A stretch of 64,000 bases of DNA from Paraburkholderia solitsugae (GTDB taxonomy: Bacteria > Pseudomonadota > Gammaproteobacteria > Burkholderiales > Burkholderiaceae). The position numbers were made by a program, and so were the translations under genes. The stretch is taken from assembly GCF_013177695.1 (NCBI RefSeq), contig NZ_WOEY01000134.1, positions 62,001 to 126,000 of the forward strand, written 5' to 3'. Positions 9,057 through 17,581 of the stretch are shown one piece after another. Numbering within the stretch: position 1 is the first letter of the stretch; every line of letters starts with the position of its first letter. The notes beneath the pieces were generated by a model. It ran no database searches. It was not told the DNA's origin and saw only the letters and a program-made list of their open reading frames with translations.

Positions 9057-9767
9057 TTAACGACTGTTGCTGGATGGTCGTCGCGTAGCTTTGGTTCGAG
9101 ACTTTGGCGCGATGTTTTCGGTGTCTTCGATTGCCGGGGTATTCAATTCTTCCATCAGGGCCAACGTACGCAAGCAGAACTCCGTACCACTAGCCCGCTC
9201 GGCCTCCGTAAAGTGCGCCATCGCAGGTGCGATCGAAGACTCTTCCGCAAGCTTCACAATCGCCTTTTCGACAACGTCAAGGCCCTTCCTGGTCAGCAGA
9301 ACGATCGACCCGCCGCCGTGACAGGGATCGGACTGGCGTTCAACCATGCCAAGGCTCGCGAGCCGATCAATCTTTTTGGTTATGGCGCCCGAAGTAACGA
9401 GTAGAGAGCGATATAGATCGGTCGGCCGCTTTGCATACGGGTGGCCGCTACGGCGCAGCGCCAGCAGGACACGCATGTCTGACCCGCTGATACCCCAACG
9501 TTCCTGGCACATCTTGTCAAACGCAAGTTCAACGAGCGTACCGAGGCGCATAAAATAAACCGCCAGCAAGAAGTTCGAAAGATCCAGATTGCCGTATTCG
9601 CGTTGCCACTGCAGGTTGATGAAATCGACGAGGCTGCTACCCGGAGAATGTGACTTTGCGGCGGGTTCGGCACGGCCAGTTTCGGCGCGGCCGGCTTCGG
9701 CGCGGGTCGAGACGGTCTTCTTGCGGGTTCGAGCGGACGTGGCTTGCTTGGTGGCGGTTGGGCTCAT
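9057..9767 (-). CDS. MarR family transcriptional regulator
   Basis: A 236-residue protein. A winged-helix domain at about residues 85-165 includes SGSDMRVLLALRRSG, the recognition helix region TSGAITKKIDRLASLGMVER and the wing (SIVLLTRKG). A 45-residue N-terminal tail is Lys/Arg/Ala-rich, with short internal repeats (AGRAETGRAEPAAK) encoded by a tandem GC-rich repeat. The start at 9767 is preceded by GGAAG; the much longer in-frame extension to 10202 runs through the SDR relic and is rejected. It is the last gene of the hemerythrin-Rieske cluster. A palindrome also found twice near the porin overlaps its ribosome site, suggesting autoregulation and control of the cluster. Confidence 0.85.
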   Translation of the reverse strand: MSPTATKQATSARTRKKTVSTRAEAGRAETGRAEPAAKSHSPGSSLVDFINLQWQREYGNLDLSNFLLAVYFMRLGTLVELAFDKMCQERWGISGSDMRVLLALRRSGHPYAKRPTDLYRSLLVTSGAITKKIDRLASLGMVERQSDPCHGGGSIVLLTRKGLDVVEKAIVKLAEESSIAPAMAHFTEAERASGTEFCLRTLALMEELNTPAIEDTENIAPKSRTKATRRPSSNSR

Positions 9768-9773
9768 CTTTGC

Positions 9774-9789
9774 GGCTTCCTGGGAAGAT
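9774..9789. promoter_or_regulatory. Putative MarR operator, copy 1
   Basis: GGCTTCCTGGGAAGAT on the plus strand: one perfect half (GGAAGAT) and one half with two changes, compared with ATCTTCC-N2-GGAAGAT at 14401 and 14644. It lies 7-22 bp upstream of the MarR ATG and overlaps its Shine-Dalgarno, a classic autorepression position. Part of the match is the Shine-Dalgarno itself, so confidence is moderate. Confidence 0.5.
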
Positions 9790-9877
9790 CGTACGATCGC
9801 GACCGATTGTAACTCAGCGACAGCAATCGTCCGCAGCGACGGGTGGTTCCGTTCTTGAGATGAAGACATACCTGGTC

Positions 9878-10146
9878 TCAGGGTGTCGGGGTTACCGAGG
9901 GGGCGAATGTTACGTGAGGAATCGCGGCCAAGACGTGAGTGCCGCCATCGACAGCCACGATCTCGCTCGTCATATGCGAGCTTCATCCTGGTCCACGCAC
10001 AAGACTCGTGCTCCGGCCTGAGCAAGTGCGTGGACGGTTTGCGCGCCAATGCCCTGGCCCGCACCCAGCACCACAAAACCTCGACCATCGAGGCGCAGGA
10101 GCGACAAGTAGTCTGGAACGGTGTTGCTGACGCTATCGGCGGGCAT
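9878..10146 (-). pseudogene. SDR dehydrogenase with internal deletion
   Basis: The N-terminus is a normal short-chain dehydrogenase start: MPADSVSN..., then GRGFVVLGAGQGIGAQT (the TGxxxGIG cofactor motif) and ARVLCVDQDEARI. The frame then stops (TGA near 9970). A new frame immediately gives MTSEIVAVDGGTHVLAAI, the typical SDR C-terminus (TGxxxxVDGG), ending at 9878. The catalytic Ser-Tyr-Lys middle, about 170 residues, is missing and the junction is out of frame, so the gene cannot encode an enzyme. AGGAGAG precedes the ATG, 10 bp after the Rieske gene stop, so it was once the next gene of the operon. Confidence 0.8.
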
Positions 10147-10156
10147 CGGCACTCTC

Positions 10157-11425
10157 CTAGGCTTCGACGGTTTGGCGATGGGACGGTAACAGGTCTTGCC
10201 ATACCGCTCCGTCTTCGAGTTGCGCGTCACAGGCGCTTACACCGCGCAGATCGAGCCCGAGTGCGGCAGGCTGCTTGTCTTCCATCACGCGCTTAATAGA
10301 CTCCATTAGCACGCGGCGAACTCGCACGACAGCCTGGTCGGCGGGCACAAGATGCTCGCGGGAGCGGTCATAAAGCGGTCCCTGGGAAAGCCCGATCGTC
10401 GCATCCTCCACCTCGACGCCGCGTAACCCGGTCCAATTCTCTTTCATTAGCTCGCGGTTCTGGCCGAATACGTCCTCCCAGCTAGCCGTGAAGGCGCAGT
10501 TTTTGCGGTTGTAGTACCGAGGATCATTCAATCCCAGAAGCTCAATGATTTTCACTTCCGTTATCGGGGTCTCTCCGTGGACGACAATGTAGGTACTCGT
10601 GTGCGTGTCATCCTGCGGCACCTCGAGAACCGTGAACAGGAACGCCGGCGCTGGGATGATACGGCCATACGGCACGATGAACGGTACGACGCGTGCATTG
10701 CGCACGCCCGGGTTATGGGTCTTGCGCAGCGCGACGTACTGGAATCCGAACGCGGTCTCTTCGATTTTGAGTGCCGGCTCCAGGTCATTGGAGGCGAGTG
10801 CCGCAGGGTTGACTACGTCAGGATTGGGCGTGAAATCGTGGTCCTTCCACCCAGGACGTGCCATGTTGGTATGCAGTACGCCTACGTGCGAGCTGTCCTC
10901 GCCGCCCTCCACCAACTGCAGGTAGTTGCAGGCGACGTTGATGCGCAGGACTACGCGGTGGGCCGGTTCTGCATCCATGAATGCGTAGCGCGAAAATGCC
11001 GGAAGGAGTTCGATCGGGCCTACGTACGCCCAAACGATGCCGCCTTCTTCCCGCACGGGAAACGCCGGCGCCTTCAACCGTGCGGCGTACTTGGGGTCTG
11101 CATGGTTGGGTGTCTCAAGTACGGCACCTGACGCACTAAATTTCCACCCGTGATAGAGGCATCGGATTCCGCCTTCTTCGACTCTGCCGAGCGCAAGCGA
11201 TGCGCCCCGGTGCATACAAAGTTCTTCTAAAAATCCTACCTGACCTGCAGTGTCGCGAAATGCCACGTAGTCTTCGCCGAGTAGGCGCACGCGCAGGGGG
11301 GCGCAGTCGGGATGGGGCAGCTGGGCGGACGTACAAACGGGGTGCCAGAAACGTCGCATCAGCGTGCCGCCCGGCGTGCCGGGGCCGACGCGGCAAAGGA
11401 CGTCGTTATCTTCACGGCTCAACAT
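10157..11425 (-). CDS. Rieske non-heme iron oxygenase, alpha subunit (second copy)
   Basis: A 422-residue phthalate/vanillate-type ring-hydroxylating oxygenase large subunit. The Rieske [2Fe-2S] ligands are CMHRGAS and CLYHGW (C-x-H...C-x2-H); the mononuclear iron site is EDSSHVGVLH (D-x2-H-x4-H). The start at 11425 (MLSREDND) has AGGAG upstream and matches the start of its tandem paralogue. It is encoded directly after that paralogue (start overlap region 11425/11451) and needs the reductase two genes upstream for electrons. Two different alpha subunits behind one reductase suggest two related substrates or a mixed hexamer; the substrate is not inferable. Confidence 0.9.
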   Translation of the reverse strand: MLSREDNDVLCRVGPGTPGGTLMRRFWHPVCTSAQLPHPDCAPLRVRLLGEDYVAFRDTAGQVGFLEELCMHRGASLALGRVEEGGIRCLYHGWKFSASGAVLETPNHADPKYAARLKAPAFPVREEGGIVWAYVGPIELLPAFSRYAFMDAEPAHRVVLRINVACNYLQLVEGGEDSSHVGVLHTNMARPGWKDHDFTPNPDVVNPAALASNDLEPALKIEETAFGFQYVALRKTHNPGVRNARVVPFIVPYGRIIPAPAFLFTVLEVPQDDTHTSTYIVVHGETPITEVKIIELLGLNDPRYYNRKNCAFTASWEDVFGQNRELMKENWTGLRGVEVEDATIGLSQGPLYDRSREHLVPADQAVVRVRRVLMESIKRVMEDKQPAALGLDLRGVSACDAQLEDGAVWQDLLPSHRQTVEA

Positions 11426-11450
11426 AGTCGAACTCCTATCGTAGCTCTTG

Positions 11451-12752
11451 TTATTCACTGCGCTCAACGCGCGCTGCTGCAGATGAAAGGATGCGGTGGT
11501 GGGGTACTAACACGCGCCAGTCGTCTTCAATGCCGATTTCACCGGACACACCGATCGCACTCCCGGCGTTCGCTCGTAGTGCGGCAATCTCCTTCTGGTC
11601 GCGGGCCGCACGGGCGTAGGTGAGCAGGCAGCGCTGAAGACGGCTAATGGCGATGTCCGCTGCTGACAGCAACTCCTGCGAGCGGTCGCGGATCGCGCCG
11701 CTCGACACGCTGCAAGCTGCATCCTCTTGCGTGATACTGTCGAAGCCAGTGAAGTGACCGCCTCGCTGCTGAACCCGGTCCTGGCGATAGCCATTCGCGA
11801 CAGACATCGCCGACGAAGAGTCGCAGGTGTCGGCTGTCATGCCGTATTTGCGAAGCGTCGGGTCATCCAGTCCGACAAATTTAAGCTGCTCACTGCGCAA
11901 AGGCTCTTCGCCAATGCGCTTTTCGCCATCCCACCAGACGTGGTAAAGGATGCAGCGCTCGTCGTTGACCGGCACGATCGCCAGCCAAACATCCCCGTTC
12001 GCGTTTGCGATGAAGCAGGGGGCGATGAACGCCGTTACCCGCGCTATACGCTTTCCGTCGGTCTGACGAATTGCCACGTAATGGAAACCAAAGTCTGTCT
12101 CGTCGGCCTCGATCCTGGGTGCAGCGTCGAATTGCATGTGAGACGTTTTTTTCGCATAGTCGAGATCCGAGTCGTTCGTCCTCGCCAGCGCGGAACTGTG
12201 GAGCACAGTCAGGTGTGATGAGTCGACGAGGCCTTCCATAACCTGAACATAATTGGCGTTAACAACCGCGCAGGCATTGATGCGGTGGGGGGCCGGTTGG
12301 TCCATGAAGGCCCAGTGTGGGAGAGGCGGTTTTGCACCTTTCGGCCCCAGGTAACCCCAGAGGATGCCGCCTGCCTCGCGCACGGGGTAGGTTCGTCCCT
12401 TGATGCGCTGTTTGAATCTCGGATCCTCGACGTTTGGCGTCTCGAGTACTGTTCCGTCCACCGCAAACTTCCAGCCGTGGTAAATGCAACGCAAGCCGTC
12501 GCCCTCTGCGCGTGCCAATTGCATTGAAGCGCCCCGATGCAGACAACCCTCCGCATAGAGGCCCGGACGCCCTTGTTGATCACGCCACACCACATAGCGT
12601 TCGCCCAACAGCTCAATCGTCTTCGGCTCCCCATTCGGCTCTGGCATGTCTGACGATTGAATCACCGGGAGCCAAAAGCGACGCATCGCGTTGCCCATCG
12701 CGGTGCCAGCGTCGGTACGGCACATCAATTCGTTATCCTGCTTGCTCAACAT
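11451..12752 (-). CDS. Rieske non-heme iron oxygenase, alpha subunit (first copy)
   Basis: A 433-residue Rieske oxygenase. The cluster ligands are CLHRGAS and CIYHGW; the catalytic iron motif VDSSHLTVLH keeps D-x2-H-x4-H. The opening MLSKQDNELMCRTDAGTAMG resembles phthalate 4,5-dioxygenase-type oxygenases, which use an FMN/plant-ferredoxin reductase such as the one encoded 45 bp upstream. It shares architecture with the following gene, but sequence identity is limited outside the motifs, so they are old paralogues rather than a recent duplication. It would catalyse oxygenation or O/N-demethylation of an aromatic or related compound. Confidence 0.9.
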   Translation of the reverse strand: MLSKQDNELMCRTDAGTAMGNAMRRFWLPVIQSSDMPEPNGEPKTIELLGERYVVWRDQQGRPGLYAEGCLHRGASMQLARAEGDGLRCIYHGWKFAVDGTVLETPNVEDPRFKQRIKGRTYPVREAGGILWGYLGPKGAKPPLPHWAFMDQPAPHRINACAVVNANYVQVMEGLVDSSHLTVLHSSALARTNDSDLDYAKKTSHMQFDAAPRIEADETDFGFHYVAIRQTDGKRIARVTAFIAPCFIANANGDVWLAIVPVNDERCILYHVWWDGEKRIGEEPLRSEQLKFVGLDDPTLRKYGMTADTCDSSSAMSVANGYRQDRVQQRGGHFTGFDSITQEDAACSVSSGAIRDRSQELLSAADIAISRLQRCLLTYARAARDQKEIAALRANAGSAIGVSGEIGIEDDWRVLVPHHRILSSAAARVERSE

Positions 12753-12797
12753 GTCGATTCCCTCGATTCAATTCTGAGTGAAGGGTGAGTGCCGGCC

Positions 12798-13805
12798 TCA
12801 AAGATCGAGGACCAGCCTGGAGGTCTTTGCGCGTGAACAGCACGGCATGAAACAATCGTTGCCGGCCCGCTCGTCATCAGTTAGATAGAGGTCCCGGTGA
12901 TCTGGCAGGCCCGCCAGCACTTTCGTCATGCAGGTGCCACACACCCCCTGCTCGCAGGACAGCGGAAGACTGAACCCTGCATCGAGCAATGCATGCGCCG
13001 CGCTTTGATCCGCGGCGACCACAATGACCTCGCCACTACGATGGATTTCAATTTCAAACGGTTCGTCCCCGGAGGTTTCGACTGGGTCTGTACCGAAATA
13101 CTCGCGATGCAGGTGTCCCTCGTCCCAGCCGAGCTCCCGCGCAGTCTTCAGGATGTGATTCATGAAGCCGTTCGGGCCGCAAACGTAGAGATGTTTGTCG
13201 GAGGACGGCGCGCCTATTGCTGAACGGGCATCGAGTTGCTGCTCGGAGGCGCCGTCGTCGACATGCACGTGTACTTGCGGCTCTTCTCCGAAGTGGGAGG
13301 GCAGCAGGCGGTCGATGAGGGCCATGCGCGATAGCGAGCGGCCGCAATAGTGCAATGCGAAAGCTCGGCCCGCACGTGCCAACTGTTGCGCCATGCAAAG
13401 GATTGGGGTGATGCCAATGCCACCTGCGAACAGGATCGACTGGTCTCGTTGACCGTCGTGCAGCGCAAAGTGGTTGCGAGGGGCGCTTATCGTGAGTACG
13501 TCGCCCGCATGCACGTTATCAACGAGTTTCACCGATCCGCCACGTGACTGGGGATCACGCAACACACCAATCCTGTACGACGATTGCAGACCGGCTGGAT
13601 CGTACAGCGAGTACTGACGCACCATATCACCGGGTACGTGCACGTCGATGTGCGCACCCGCTTCAAACGCAGGTAGCTCGCCACCCGACAACGGCACAAG
13701 CTCGAAGCCGGCAATGTCGTCGGCTAACCATGTCTTGGCCGCTACTCGGACTTGCAGCAATGCCTTCGTTGGTATCGATTTTTTTTCCATGAGGGTAGGG
13801 GTCAT
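12798..13805 (-). CDS. Vanillate/phthalate-type oxygenase reductase
   Basis: A 335-residue class IA reductase: flavin-binding barrel with VRQYSLYDP, an NAD-binding domain opening ILFAGGIGITPILCMA, and a C-terminal plant-type [2Fe-2S] domain with CEQGVCGTC and a final Cys about 30 residues later. It passes electrons from NADH through flavin and the iron-sulfur cluster to the Rieske oxygenases encoded immediately downstream. The start at 13805 (MTPTLMEKK) is chosen because it does not overlap the hemerythrin gene; the ATG at 13790 is also possible and neither has a strong ribosome site, so translation may be coupled to the gene upstream. Confidence 0.88.
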   Translation of the reverse strand: MTPTLMEKKSIPTKALLQVRVAAKTWLADDIAGFELVPLSGGELPAFEAGAHIDVHVPGDMVRQYSLYDPAGLQSSYRIGVLRDPQSRGGSVKLVDNVHAGDVLTISAPRNHFALHDGQRDQSILFAGGIGITPILCMAQQLARAGRAFALHYCGRSLSRMALIDRLLPSHFGEEPQVHVHVDDGASEQQLDARSAIGAPSSDKHLYVCGPNGFMNHILKTARELGWDEGHLHREYFGTDPVETSGDEPFEIEIHRSGEVIVVAADQSAAHALLDAGFSLPLSCEQGVCGTCMTKVLAGLPDHRDLYLTDDERAGNDCFMPCCSRAKTSRLVLDL

Positions 13806-13815
13806 GAGAGAGCGC

Positions 13816-14280
13816 TTAAGTGGCCATTTGACGACGACGCCAGATGGCCACGGGGGCGGCGCCAAGCCGCCGTTGAATTAGCCAACGCGCGAGTCCTTGA
13901 TCCATCACGCGTACATGCTCGGGAAACCAGTCCGCCAGGGCTCGCGCAAAGGAGCGAACGACTTCAGTGTGTCCCTGAGCCAGCATGGCGCGTACCTCGT
14001 CGAGTGATCGGAGCACGGCTGCGTGCTCGTCGATATGGCAGCCCGCAGACCCGTATCCCGTGTCGCGCATCGCGGTGTCCTCGTCGCTGAAGTGGCGATG
14101 CACATGGTCAGAAAAGGCTTCGAGCGCGTTCACGAGCTTGTCGTCTTCCGTAGTCAGCAGCGTGTGCACGCATTCGACAAACTCATGATGTGTCTCATCC
14201 ATAGTCTGATGACCAAGCGCATAGTCGTCGCGCCAGGCGAAGCTATGCGAAAGACGAACCTTGTCTTTTGACTCATCCAT
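13816..14280 (-). CDS. Bacteriohemerythrin-type protein
   Basis: A 154-residue hemerythrin-fold protein. The diiron ligand pattern is visible: H24 in ALGHQTMDETHHEFVE with H31/H32 and E36, HRHFSDED at about 61-68, HIDEH at about 82-86, and a late His/Asp pair in WFPEHVRVMD. Such proteins bind O2 at a diiron site, and standalone forms store, deliver or sense oxygen or NO. It is the first gene of the Rieske operon, 10 bp from the reductase start, an unusual and suggestive place for an oxygen carrier because the oxygenases consume O2. That functional link is inference. Confidence 0.85.
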   Translation of the reverse strand: MDESKDKVRLSHSFAWRDDYALGHQTMDETHHEFVECVHTLLTTEDDKLVNALEAFSDHVHRHFSDEDTAMRDTGYGSAGCHIDEHAAVLRSLDEVRAMLAQGHTEVVRSFARALADWFPEHVRVMDQGLARWLIQRRLGAAPVAIWRRRQMAT

Positions 14281-14400
14281 CGTTCACCCGAAACGTGGAC
14301 TTTGCGACGGCGCCGTACCCAAAAATGGACATACCCTGCGGCAATGTAGTGCTGTCATTTGTCAACGTACTCCCATCCAGTCATGCACGTGAATAAAAAC

Positions 14401-14416
14401 ATCTTCCAGGGAAGAT
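14401..14416. promoter_or_regulatory. Putative operator palindrome, copy 2
   Basis: ATCTTCC-AG-GGAAGAT is a perfect 7+7 dyad about 120 bp upstream of the hemerythrin start in the divergent gap with the porin. The same dyad occurs at 14644 and, imperfectly, at the MarR start. It probably controls the minus-strand operon. Confidence 0.65.
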
Positions 14417-14643
14417 AATATTCGGCGCGGCGGTTGTCGAGGTAGGGCAAACGCGGATAGATGCCAGCAACCGATTCTTGAGCCGGGACTCGATAGAAGT
14501 GTTTTAACGATGACTTGACGCGTTAACAATGCCGGAGTGGTCTCGGAATGCACGGCCGAATGTGGGGCTCGCAATCGATGGCGCGCTGTTTCAGGGTATC
14601 TACCTGGCGTGAATCCGATTGACGTTTGCGGCAAGTGAAATGT

Positions 14644-14659
14644 ATCTTCCGTGGAAGAT
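14644..14659. promoter_or_regulatory. Putative operator palindrome, copy 3
   Basis: ATCTTCC-GT-GGAAGAT is a second perfect dyad in the same gap, about 180 bp upstream of the porin start. It probably controls the porin, so uptake and catabolism would respond to the same regulator. The rest of 14281-14839 holds no convincing gene. Confidence 0.65.
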
Positions 14660-14839
14660 GATTTTGAGTTCGGTATGCCTTGTCTGCTGAGCGCGGCTCA
14701 GCGGACTATTCCGTGTAAAACCGTAGCTCGCTGGATGTGTGGCGCGTTTTTAAGTGAAAAATAAATAGTTTGGAATGCGAAATATAGGTGGTTGTCGTCC
14801 AGAAATACATCAAAGCCGAGCTATCGGAGGAGATTGCAG

Positions 14840-15922
14840 ATGGTTGAGAAAAGGCGCTTCGCCCGCCGGAAAATTGTGTCTGGGGTCGTCATGATGCTAT
14901 TCGTAAGCTCAGCACACTCGCAAAGTAGCGTGACGTTGTACGGCATAGTCGACGCAGGTTTGCTATACACCAGCAAAACCTTGAATAGTCAAAATGGGCA
15001 GAATGCTGGAAAGCAATTCTCTCTTATCGACGCGGGATCCACGCCGTCGAATTTTGGTCTGAAAGGAGTCGAGGACCTTGGCTGCGGCGTTAAGGCGGAA
15101 TTCAGGCTCGAGAGCGGTATTAGCGTCGCAAACGGAGGCTTCGGTATTTCAAACGGGAATCTGTTTGGTCGCCAGGCGTGGGTTGGCTTGCAAACCGGTT
15201 ACGGCGAGGTTAAGGCGGGCCTGCAGTATTCACCTTTCTTTCTCGCGTTGTTCAGACTTGATCCGCGTGGTACTTCAACCTTCGCGAGCGGTGCCATTAT
15301 TTATGTCGATAGCGTGGCTGCGACAGGCGTATTCACGTCGAACGCGGTGTCGTACACAAGTCCTGTCATTGGCGGATTTCAGGGTAGCGTACTTTATGCG
15401 CTCGGTGGTCAGGCCGGCGATTTTGCAGCCGGACGGCAATATTCTGCGGATCTGAAATACGAAAACGGAAGCCTGCTCGTTGACGCGGCTTTCTTTAACG
15501 GAAACTCAGGTGGAACCGGGCAGACACCTATACCCACAACGGTCGAGTTCTTTGGTCGCACGCTGGGCGCGTCCTACAAGTTCTCTTCATTGACCGTCAA
15601 GGCCTCCTTCTCGAGCTACAAGGTAGCAGGGTCGTTCAGCAACGATGTGTATGGTGGGGGATTTGACTATTATGTATTGCCAGCACTGAATCTTAATGGC
15701 GGAGTCTGGTTCACGACAGATCGAAACGACACGTCAAATCACTCAGTTATGGGTGCAATCGGGACACAATATTTCCTGTCGAAGTCAACGTCGCTGTATG
15801 GGGAGGTAGGCGTAGTGAATAACCACGGGAAAATGAATACCGGTTTGTCAATTGATGGTGCGCTGTACGGGGTCGCTGGAACGACAGTAGGCACGGTGGT
15901 GGGAATCAGGCACCTGTTCTAG
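14840..15922 (+). CDS. Gram-negative general porin (Burkholderia type)
   Basis: A 360-residue trimeric-porin family protein. A signal peptide (KIVSGVVMMLFVSSAHSQ) is followed by the hallmark SSVTLYGIVDAGLLYTSK, then repeated beta-strands with FGLKGVEDLGCGVKAEFRLE and a C-terminal GTVVGIRHLF ending in Phe, as needed for outer-membrane insertion. GGAGGAG at about 14826 precedes the ATG at 14840; the in-frame upstream ATG at 14792 is rejected. It is divergent from the hemerythrin-Rieske operon and shares its palindromic elements, so it is a candidate specific uptake pore for the oxygenase substrate. Its DNA is noticeably more AT-rich than the flanking genes. Confidence 0.88.
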   Translation: MVEKRRFARRKIVSGVVMMLFVSSAHSQSSVTLYGIVDAGLLYTSKTLNSQNGQNAGKQFSLIDAGSTPSNFGLKGVEDLGCGVKAEFRLESGISVANGGFGISNGNLFGRQAWVGLQTGYGEVKAGLQYSPFFLALFRLDPRGTSTFASGAIIYVDSVAATGVFTSNAVSYTSPVIGGFQGSVLYALGGQAGDFAAGRQYSADLKYENGSLLVDAAFFNGNSGGTGQTPIPTTVEFFGRTLGASYKFSSLTVKASFSSYKVAGSFSNDVYGGGFDYYVLPALNLNGGVWFTTDRNDTSNHSVMGAIGTQYFLSKSTSLYGEVGVVNNHGKMNTGLSIDGALYGVAGTTVGTVVGIRHLF

Positions 15923-16258
15923 CCGGAGACGAGGCCAAAGCGACCTTCGTTCTTTCGCTCACGGCGCGGTCCATGGGATCGCGCCGACTAACTTGCAGAT
16001 GCCCTGGCGGCTTCGGTCCCGCCAAACCATCGCTCTTCTCCACACCCTCCTCATATCGTCGCAACGACGGCCACATTCTCCAGGCGAAATCCAGGTAAAA
16101 CGGTCGAACCCGTGTTGTCCGATTGTTGACGCATTTGCAACAGAGAATTGGGTGGATTGGTACTTACCCTAGTTATTTTTACCCTTTAGACTGCACTCAA
16201 CCGTGGCAGAGAAGCTCCTTTGTAGCGCCACTAACAAAAATCGTTGAGGTACGTCATC
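15923..16258. other. Intergenic, no gene seen
   Basis: A 336-bp gap between the porin and a DUF4148 gene. GC-rich dyad text just after the porin stop may terminate it, but no T-run follows. Nothing else is recognised; the ECF-like element found upstream of other DUF4148 genes in this window is absent here. Confidence 0.4.
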
Positions 16259-16543
16259 ATGAAGTCGGTCACCAGGATGGTGCTTATTGCTGCCCTTTTT
16301 GCAGCACCTGTTGCGTCGTTCGCACAGTCCAGTCAGCCGGTAAGTCGGGCGCAGGTGCGTGCGGAACTGGCGCAGCTCGAGCAAGCTGGCTATGACCCGC
16401 ACGACTGGATTCACTACCCCGAGAACATCCAGGCGGCTCAAGCAAAAGTCGCGGCGCAGAACGCCTTAGCCCAGGCTCCCGTTTCGGGATACGGCGGTGC
16501 TACTGACGGAACGTCTCGTTCGGGCGCAGCAAGCGGTATGTAA
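16259..16543 (+). CDS. DUF4148 secreted protein, copy 1
   Basis: A 94-residue protein. A Sec signal peptide (residues 1 to about 22, ending AAPVASFAQ) is followed by the DUF4148 core VSRAQVRAELAQLEQAGYDP and ENIQAAQAKVAAQNA, then a short Gly/Ser/Ala tail. Members are small periplasmic proteins of unknown function, abundant in Burkholderiaceae. GAGGT lies 8 bp upstream of the ATG. This is the only one of seven DUF4148 genes in the window outside the right-hand island. It stands alone and is followed by a strong terminator. Confidence 0.85.
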   Translation: MKSVTRMVLIAALFAAPVASFAQSSQPVSRAQVRAELAQLEQAGYDPHDWIHYPENIQAAQAKVAAQNALAQAPVSGYGGATDGTSRSGAASGM

Positions 16544-16586
16544 TATTGGGTGTTAGGGCGCTATTTTAGAAAATCGCGCAATGTGC

Positions 16587-16626
16587 GGCCGAGGCTTCCT
16601 ACCTGTATGGGTAGGAAGCCTCGGCC
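16587..16626 (+). terminator. Strong rho-independent terminator
   Basis: A perfect 17-bp inverted repeat (left arm 16587-16603, right arm 16610-16626, loop TGTATG) is followed by GTTTTGCTTT. It lies 44 bp after the DUF4148 gene and would end its transcript. Confidence 0.85.
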
Positions 16627-16943
16627 GTTTTGCTTTAGGTGCGTCTGCCATGCGTCCAGCACAGACGTTAGCCTGCAAATCGACGACTACCGTATCTACA
16701 TCGACGTTGCGCCGCTGTTCGCGCATCTGGTCCATTGGGACGCTTTGATTTATTCTCATCGTTCTGCCCAAAACAACGATCCATTGCAACCGAGGAGATA
16801 TGCGCTGAATCGTTTCAGACGTAGCCTTCACGTCGCGTTATCACTTCATTTCAGGTTCGACCCTCGCAGCAACACTGTGCGCCTTCTCGGGTGCACATAA
16901 TTTCCCACAGCAGCACCACCGCAGATATAGGAAGGAGATCGAA
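16627..16943. other. Intergenic, no gene seen
   Basis: A 317-bp gap before wrbA. It contains the wrbA ribosome site (GGAAGGAG) at its end. No gene, repeat or clear promoter was recognised. Confidence 0.4.
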
Positions 16944-17543
16944 ATGTCGAAAGTTCTGGTTCTATATTATTCGTCGTATGGCCATGTCGAAGCGCTGGCG
17001 GATGCCGTTGCCGAAGGTGCGCGCTCGGCGGGCGCCACGGTCGACGTCAAGCGGGTGCCGGAGACCGCGCCGCAGGAAGTGGCCAAGGCCGCCTACTTCA
17101 AGCTCGACCAGCAAGCGCCGGTTGCCACGGTCGCCGAGCTCGCCAACTACGACGCTATTGTCGTCGGCACGCCGACCCGGTTCGGGCGCATCTCGTCGCA
17201 GATGGCGACATTCCTGGATCAGGCTGGCGGTTTGTGGATGAGCGGGGCGCTGAACGGCAAGGTAGGCGGTGCCTTCACTTCGTCCGCCAGCCAGCACGGC
17301 GGCCAGGAAACGACCTTGTTTTCGATTATCACCAACCTGCTGCACTTCGGCATGACCATTGTCGGCCTGCCGTACAGCCACCAGGGGCAGATGACGCTGG
17401 ACGAGATCGTCGGCGGTGCGCCCTATGGCGCCACGACCATCGCCGGTGGACAAGGTCAGCGCCAGCCGAGTGCTATCGAACTCGCCGGCGCTCGCCACCA
17501 GGGCGAACTGATCGCCCGGACGGCAAACAAGCTGTTTGGCTGA
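16944..17543 (+). CDS. wrbA: NAD(P)H:quinone oxidoreductase WrbA
   Basis: A 199-residue flavodoxin-like Wrb[20 protein letters not shown] is the FMN phosphate-binding loop; [20 protein letters not shown] and [15 protein letters not shown] are diagnostic WrbA segments. It reduces quinones by two electrons using NAD(P)H, protecting against oxidative stress. The length equals the usual 198-200. GGAAGGAG precedes the ATG at ideal spacing. A GC-rich hairpin at 17582 follows. The alpha/beta hydrolase downstream starts 164 bp later and may be separate. Confidence 0.93.
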   Translation: MSKVLVLYYSSYGHVEALADAVAEGARSAGATVDVKRVPETAPQEVAKAAYFKLDQQAPVATVAELANYDAIVVGTPTRFGRISSQMATFLDQAGGLWMSGALNGKVGGAFTSSASQHGGQETTLFSIITNLLHFGMTIVGLPYSHQGQMTLDEIVGGAPYGATTIAGGQGQRQPSAIELAGARHQGELIARTANKLFG

Positions 17544-17581
17544 ATGTCACACGTATTCGCACCGTCGAGGCGCGAATGAGA

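Noticed and set aside
9768-10202. N-terminal extension of the MarR gene to 10202
   Set aside because: The extra residues run antisense or out of frame through the SDR relic and have no family similarity; the start at 9767 has a ribosome site.
14362-14634. 90-residue minus-strand frame between hemerythrin and porin
   Set aside because: It would cover operator copy 2 in a regulatory gap, has no ribosome site, and its composition is not protein-like.
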